The notes beneath the pieces were generated by a model. It did not search any database and was not told the origin of the DNA. It saw only the letters and a list, made by a program, of their open reading frames with translations. Both the position numbers and the translations under genes were made by a program. From an uncultured Christensenella sp. (GTDB taxonomy: Bacteria; Bacillota; Clostridia; Christensenellales; UBA1242): a DNA stretch of 10,240 nucleotides. Below, piece after piece: positions 6,888 through 10,240 of the stretch. Each line of letters opens with the position of its first letter. Within the stretch, counting starts at the first letter, position 1. The stretch spans positions 1-10,240 of the forward strand of contig CASFFJ010000003.1 of assembly GCA_949293915.1 (NCBI GenBank), in the 5' to 3' direction.

Positions 6888-7477
6888 TGAAAATTGATAA
6901 CGATATTAAATCATATGGCAACACTCACAATGTGCCAATCACACTTGATGACACTTTATGTTTTTTATGCAAAACGATAGATAGCGAGCAATCAAAGCAA
7001 ATTTTAGAGATAGGTACAGCAATCGGCTATGGCGCTATTACAATAGCAACCAACACAGATTGCGAACATATAGATACAGTTGAGGTTGATATTGATCGAT
7101 ACAATATTGCAAAGGAAAATGTTTTAAACCACAATTTAAATGATAAAATTATGCTTTACAATCAAGATGCACTTGACTACATTAAAAATTGCAAAAAAAC
7201 GTATGATTTAATCTATCTTGATGGGCCAAAAGGTCAATATATTAACTATTTACCATATTTATTAAAACTATTAAAAACTAATGGAATAATAGTTGCAGAT
7301 AATTTAAATTTTCACGGTATGGTTACAGGCGATATACCAATTAGTCGTGGTTGTCGTGCGATGATAAAAGGATTAAAAGCATATATTGAAACAGTAACGA
7401 CAGATAGTAGTCTAGACACTATCATTCACAAAAATTTGGGCGATGGCGTAGGCGTAACCCGAAAAATAAATCAATAA
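6887..7477 (+). CDS. trmR: TrmR-like tRNA (ho5U34) O-methyltransferase
   Basis: A 196-residue class I SAM methyltransferase of the COMT-like O-methyltransferase family. HNVPI (14-18) and the SAM loop ILEIGTAIGYGA (39-50) closely resemble B. subtilis YrrM (TrmR), as does the closing GDGVGV (186-191). The expected metal ligands are D112 (LDGPKGQY, 111-118) and D138-N139; E66 and D68 would bind SAM. TrmR methylates 5-hydroxyuridine at tRNA position 34 to 5-methoxyuridine. The protein is about 20 residues shorter than YrrM at its N-terminus. Its ATG shares the last A of the rnj stop (TAATG), with only a weak AGAGAG site before it, so translation probably depends on rnj. The U32 hydroxylase gene downstream supports this tRNA role over generic catechol-type methylation. 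A terminator follows at once. Confidence 0.8.
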   Translation: MKIDNDIKSYGNTHNVPITLDDTLCFLCKTIDSEQSKQILEIGTAIGYGAITIATNTDCEHIDTVEVDIDRYNIAKENVLNHNLNDKIMLYNQDALDYIKNCKKTYDLIYLDGPKGQYINYLPYLLKLLKTNGIIVADNLNFHGMVTGDIPISRGCRAMIKGLKAYIETVTTDSSLDTIIHKNLGDGVGVTRKINQ

Positions 7478-7501
7478 TTAAAAATCTAGAAATTTGGAAA
7501 G

Positions 7502-7535
7502 TGTCAAAAAGGCTAATGCCTTTTTTAAAATGACA
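7502..7535 (+). terminator. Intrinsic terminator of the rnj-trmR operon
   Basis: AAAAAGGC (7506-7513), loop TAAT and GCCTTTTT (7518-7525) form a perfect 8-bp stem with a T tail to 7526. Flanking TGTCA (7502-7506) and TGACA (7531-7535) can extend the structure across an internal loop. The A run on the left would also allow termination from the opposite strand. Confidence 0.85.
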
Positions 7536-7643
7536 GCAATAAACTTGTTTTAAATAAAAGAAATAAGATTGTCTACTTTATTTTTATAAAAAACAAATTT
7601 AATTTAATAAAGGCTAGTTATATAAATCCTATAATTTGTATTA

Positions 7644-7675
7644 ACCCCAATTATTTATTCGACCCCAAATATTTA
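7644..7675. repeat. Paired ACCCCAA direct repeats, 18-bp period
   Basis: ACCCCAATTATTTA (7644-7657) and ACCCCAAATATTTA (7662-7675) match at 13 of 14 positions. The 18-bp spacing is close to two helical turns. The C4 runs stand out in this spacer. Two tandem binding sites for a regulator are possible. Confidence 0.5.
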
Positions 7676-7793
7676 GCTTAATTTTTTTATTGATTAAATA
7701 AAAAATATAATAACAAAACTTGAATGTTTTTCAATTAATTATATCATATTATTGTAAAAAATCATTTGTGTAGTTAAAATATAACAATAAAAC

Positions 7794-7822
7794 TTGAAAA
7801 ATTATTCTAGTTGTAGTATAAT
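7794..7822 (+). promoter_or_regulatory. Promoter of trhP-dagK, likely giving a leaderless mRNA
   Basis: TTGAAA (7794-7799), a 17-bp spacer and a consensus TATAAT (7817-7822). The -10 ends 6 bases before the ATG at 7829, so the expected transcription start coincides with or abuts the start codon. A second candidate, TTGAAT (7720-7725) with TATCAT (7742-7747, 16-bp spacer), lies upstream and would give a leader of about 75 nt. Confidence 0.7.
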
Positions 7823-7828
7823 AATTAT

Positions 7829-9022
7829 ATGGAATTGTTAGCACCAGCAGGAGATAAAAGTAAACTTATTATGGCAGTTGAGTATGGGGCAGATGCAGTG
7901 TATTTGGCATCTAGTCGTTTTGGACTGCGAACTTTTGCTGGCAATTTTGATTTAGATGAATTAAAATGGGCAGTAAGTTATGCGCACGACAGAAATGTTA
8001 AAGTATACGTAACAGTTAACATTATCCCACACGAGAGCGACTTAAAAGACTTGCCAGAATACATCAAATATTTAGATGAAATAGCTGTTGATGCAGTGAT
8101 ATGCGCTGACTTAGGCGTTATTAGTATTGTTAGGAGAGTAGCACCAAATATGCATATACATGTCAGCACGCAAGCCAATATCACTAATAGTGAGAGTGCG
8201 CTAGTATATATCAATTTGGGTGTTAAGCGTATAGTTTTAGCGCGTGAGATGACACTTGATGAAATCAGAGAATTTAGGAATAATATTCCAGCGGATATTG
8301 AGATAGAAGCATTTTGTCATGGCGCAATGTGTATCAGTTATTCGGGCAGATGTTTGCTTAGCAATTTCTTTACTGGGCGAGATGCAAACCGTGGTGCGTG
8401 TGTGCAAGCGTGTAGGTGGGGATATACTATTCGAGAAGAGACTAGAGATGAAGAGTACCCTATAGAAGAAGACAGTCACGGCACTTATATTTTGAACAGC
8501 AAAGATATGTGTATGATTGAACATTTGGACAAACTTAAATCTGTTGGCATAAATTCAATAAAAATCGAAGGCAGAATGAAGACAGAATATTATGTTGCAA
8601 ATATTGTGAACGCGTATCGACACGCGCTGGATTATCTCAATATGCACAAAACATACAATTTGCCAGATGAGATAAAAAATGAAGTGTACAAGTCCAGTCA
8701 TAGAGATTATTCGTGCGGATTTTATTTTGGCGACCCTAAGCAAATGCTAGAAACCTCATTACCAATTTCTAATTATGATTTTATAGCGCTTGTACTTGAA
8801 GATAGCAAAAATGGTGTTACAAAGGTAGAAATGCGCAACAGATTTGGTTTAGAGGCATTAGAATTGTTGTCTAAAACAAGAAATAATGCTATAATCAATA
8901 TATTAAAAATTGTGGATGAAGATGATAATATTTTAAGTGAGTGTAAAATTCCAAAACAACAAGTGTACATATATACAGATGTTGATTTGAAAAAAAATGA
9001 GATATTAAGAAGGAAAAGATAG
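7829..9022 (+). CDS. trhP: TrhP-like U32 family tRNA hydroxylation protein
   Basis: A 397-residue U32 'peptidase' family protein of the YegQ/YrrO branch. These are now known as TrhP, which uses prephenate to form 5-hydroxyuridine at tRNA position 34. The start MELLAPAGD is the family's standard N-terminus (TIM-barrel part, to about 270). The U32 signature is complete at 160-178 (E160, F162, G165-A166-M167-C168, G173, C175, L177-S178). C168, C175, C191 and C228 have almost the spacing of the [4Fe-4S] ligands of the related UbiU, so a cluster is expected. ACRW (194-197) and IKIEGRMK (244-251) are also typical. The C-terminal part (about 310-397) would be the small beta-rich U32 C-domain. No ribosome-binding site precedes the ATG. 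The product acts with TrmR, encoded just upstream. A true collagenase-type protease role is unlikely. Confidence 0.87.
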   Translation: MELLAPAGDKSKLIMAVEYGADAVYLASSRFGLRTFAGNFDLDELKWAVSYAHDRNVKVYVTVNIIPHESDLKDLPEYIKYLDEIAVDAVICADLGVISIVRRVAPNMHIHVSTQANITNSESALVYINLGVKRIVLAREMTLDEIREFRNNIPADIEIEAFCHGAMCISYSGRCLLSNFFTGRDANRGACVQACRWGYTIREETRDEEYPIEEDSHGTYILNSKDMCMIEHLDKLKSVGINSIKIEGRMKTEYYVANIVNAYRHALDYLNMHKTYNLPDEIKNEVYKSSHRDYSCGFYFGDPKQMLETSLPISNYDFIALVLEDSKNGVTKVEMRNRFGLEALELLSKTRNNAIINILKIVDEDDNILSECKIPKQQVYIYTDVDLKKNEILRRKR

Positions 9023-9912
9023 TGAAACAGTATTCATCAATTTTAGTTTTATATAGTCCAACAGCCATGAAAGGTAAAATTGGCGATTTTTTACTTATTA
9101 TAAAACAACGATTATCACTAAGATATTCGATTGTTGAATGTATGACAGGTAGTTCTAGTCAAGATATGGAAGATTTGGCCGAGAAGAATGCAACGAAATT
9201 TGACATTATTGTATCGTGTGGTGGGGATGGAACATTACATCAAATAGTCAATGGTGTTATCAAGAGTAATGCAAGACCACTTGTTGGCGTTCTGCCATTT
9301 GGGACTTGTAACGATGTAGCGCGCACGCTTAAAATTCCATTCGATCTCAATAAGTCAATTGATTGCTTGCTTAGATTAAATGTGACCGATTATGATATTA
9401 TGAATGATGGCGAACAATATGGCGTATATACTATTGCTGCTGGATATTTGACAGATTGTTCGTACTCTGCATCATCTAAGTTTAAGAAGAAAATTGGTAG
9501 GCTTGCTTATGTTGGCACAGGTGTTAAATCATTTTTTAAATTCAAAGCACTACCTATGACAGTAATTGCAGATGGCGAGCGTATACATGGCAAATTTGTA
9601 TATATGATGCTGGTCAATGGTGAATCTACTGGTGGATTTAGACTAAACAAAGGAGAAGAACTCTGCAACGAACATGTGAAACTAGTTATGATTAAAAAGA
9701 AAAATATATTTGCTAGTTGGTTTGTATTTTTGAGATTGTTTATGTTTGGAATTAAGAATATAAGAAAGAGCAAGTTAGCTATTGTTCGTGATGTACATAA
9801 AGTTGAGATAGAGAATCATTCAAACACGCCATTCACTTTTGATGGTGAAAAGATACACTTTTTAAAGAAAAAATTTATTGTTGATAAACATATAAAATTA
9901 ATCAGTGGTTAA
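9022..9912 (+). CDS. Diacylglycerol/lipid kinase (DagK family)
   Basis: A 296-residue soluble lipid kinase of the DgkB/YegS/BmrU type, which phosphorylates diacylglycerol or a related lipid at the inner membrane face to return it to phosphatidate for phospholipid and lipoteichoic acid turnover. The nucleotide motif CGGDGTLHQIVNG is at 66-78, FGTCNDVARTL at 93-103, and the C-terminal catalytic DGE at 274-276 (FTFDGEKI). The length fits the family. The start codon is GTG at 9022, sharing the G of the trhP TAG stop (TAGTG). AGGA at 9011-9014 gives normal spacing, so the gene is coupled to trhP. It could be DgkB or a related kinase of unknown lipid specificity; the family's motifs do not decide this. 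No functional link with tRNA modification is evident. Confidence 0.88.
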   Translation: MKQYSSILVLYSPTAMKGKIGDFLLIIKQRLSLRYSIVECMTGSSSQDMEDLAEKNATKFDIIVSCGGDGTLHQIVNGVIKSNARPLVGVLPFGTCNDVARTLKIPFDLNKSIDCLLRLNVTDYDIMNDGEQYGVYTIAAGYLTDCSYSASSKFKKKIGRLAYVGTGVKSFFKFKALPMTVIADGERIHGKFVYMMLVNGESTGGFRLNKGEELCNEHVKLVMIKKKNIFASWFVFLRLFMFGIKNIRKSKLAIVRDVHKVEIENHSNTPFTFDGEKIHFLKKKFIVDKHIKLISG

Positions 9913-9924
9913 ATAATAAAAATT

Positions 9925-9962
9925 AAAAAAATCTTCAAATTAACAAAATTTGAGATTTTTTT
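9925..9962 (+). terminator. Intrinsic terminator after the lipid kinase gene
   Basis: The left arm at 9925-9941 pairs with the right arm at 9947-9962 over 16 bp with a single bulged T, around the loop AACAA. The right arm ends in a run of seven T. It closes the trhP-kinase operon. Confidence 0.8.
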
Positions 9963-10006
9963 AATATCGAAATAAATTCAGATGGTAAAATAAATATTTT
10001 TTTAAA

Positions 10007-10023
10007 CAAGAATCATTTTCTTG
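10007..10023. promoter_or_regulatory. Inverted repeat upstream of the FeoA gene
   Basis: CAAGAA (10007-10012) and TTCTTG (10018-10023) form a perfect 6-bp inverted repeat about 25 bases before the FeoA start. AATCATTTTC inside it resembles one half of a Fur box, but the other half fits poorly. It may be an operator, though the assignment to an iron regulator is speculative. Confidence 0.35.
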
Positions 10024-10046
10024 AAAGCGCAAATATATATTATATT

Positions 10047-10240
10047 ATGAACTTGTACGATGTTAAATTAAATACAGAATGTATCATTAAAAAGATTGAT
10101 GTGCAAGATGAAAAAACAAAAATTAGGCTAATGGAATTAGGGTTGATTGAAAACACAAAAATTAAGGTCATAAAAAAAAGTATTTGCAAGAAAACACTTC
10201 TTGTTGTTTTTAATTCAACTTGTTTTACTCTAAAAGATAA
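10047..10240 (+). CDS. FeoA-domain protein, 5' part (cut by window end)
   Basis: The frame is open from ATG at 10047 to the window edge, giving 64 residues. The pattern fits the small SH3-like FeoA domain: an opening 'hydrophobic-D-V-x-L' strand (NLYDVKLN), CIIKKI, then RLMELGLIENTKIKV, the most characteristic FeoA element (r.meLGl..g..i.v), and a last strand in FNSTCFTL. FeoA is a cytoplasmic partner of the ferrous iron transporter FeoB; a feoB gene may follow outside the window. Some FeoA domains instead sit at the end of DtxR-type regulators, but here the domain begins at the start codon. No Shine-Dalgarno sequence lies before the ATG. The stop codon is not in the window. Confidence 0.75.
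   Translation, partial: MNLYDVKLNTECIIKKIDVQDEKTKIRLMELGLIENTKIKVIKKSICKKTLLVVFNSTCFTLKD

Larger units (their letters stand above)
7536..7828. other. Intergenic region upstream of trhP
   Basis: This is a gene-free, AT-rich stretch. It contains a pair of ACCCCAA direct repeats (7644-7675), two copies of AAAACTTGAA that supply two candidate -35 boxes, and an inverted repeat TTGAA / TTCAA (7720-7724 / 7730-7734). I found no open frame of note and no recognised RNA gene. Confidence 0.55.

Noticed and set aside
7536..7828. Small RNA or riboswitch upstream of trhP
   Set aside because: There is no stable stem beyond the short TTGAA / TTCAA repeat, no terminator downstream, and the nearest promoter leaves no leader.
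7829..9022. Collagenase-type peptidase (the historic U32 label)
   Set aside because: The cysteine pattern and YegQ/YrrO-type signature point to the Fe-S tRNA hydroxylation branch, and the neighbour is a TrmR-like methyltransferase.
1..10240. Recoded TGA (genetic code 4 or 25), prompted by the lack of TGA stops
   Set aside because: Only eight stops are visible, tryptophans I checked are TGG, and no frame needs TGA read-through to match its family length.

Overview
The window is AT-rich DNA from what looks like a low-GC Gram-positive bacterium (Bacillota; an uncultured Clostridia-like lineage is my best guess). The reasons are an RNase J instead of an RNase E system, a YrrM/YrrO-like gene pair, Shine-Dalgarno sites of the AAGGAG type, sigma-A-like TTGACA/TATAAT promoters and U-tailed intrinsic terminators. 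The taxonomic call is inference. Every complete gene lies on the + strand. All stops seen are TAA or TAG, and the standard code fits throughout. I see no mobile element, CRISPR array, tRNA or rRNA.

Layout: (1) 1-141, the 3' end of an XRE-type regulator and its terminator. (2) 178-3159, a MarR-type regulator overlapping a fused ABC ATPase/FtsX-type permease of MacB-like architecture. The promoter -35 sits inside a perfect inverted repeat that is a good candidate for the autoregulatory operator. (3) 3196-4527, a stand-alone M16 zinc protease with its own promoter. (4) 4528-5012, an almost pure A/T spacer with tandem repeats and palindromes, then an extended -10 promoter and a roughly 130-nt leader that can fold into a three-helix junction. 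(5) 5013-7526, RNase J with an unusual basic N-terminal extension, overlapping a TrmR-like tRNA methyltransferase by one base, closed by a clear terminator. (6) 7527-9962, a spacer with short direct repeats and a promoter placed so that the next gene would be leaderless. That gene is a TrhP-like U32 tRNA hydroxylase. A diacylglycerol/lipid kinase overlaps it by one base, and a terminator follows. (7) 10047-10240, the 5' part of a FeoA-domain gene, cut by the window end.

Functionally, the centre of the window is about RNA: RNase J (mRNA decay and rRNA processing) next to TrhP and TrmR. In Bacillus subtilis these last two act in sequence on the wobble uridine of tRNAs, with TrhP making 5-hydroxyuridine and TrmR methylating it to 5-methoxyuridine. 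The left side is a drug- or peptide-responsive efflux unit. I did not find a wholly new gene system. The least ordinary signals are in the non-coding DNA: the rnj leader, the leaderless trhP start, the paired ACCCCAA repeats and the marR operator.
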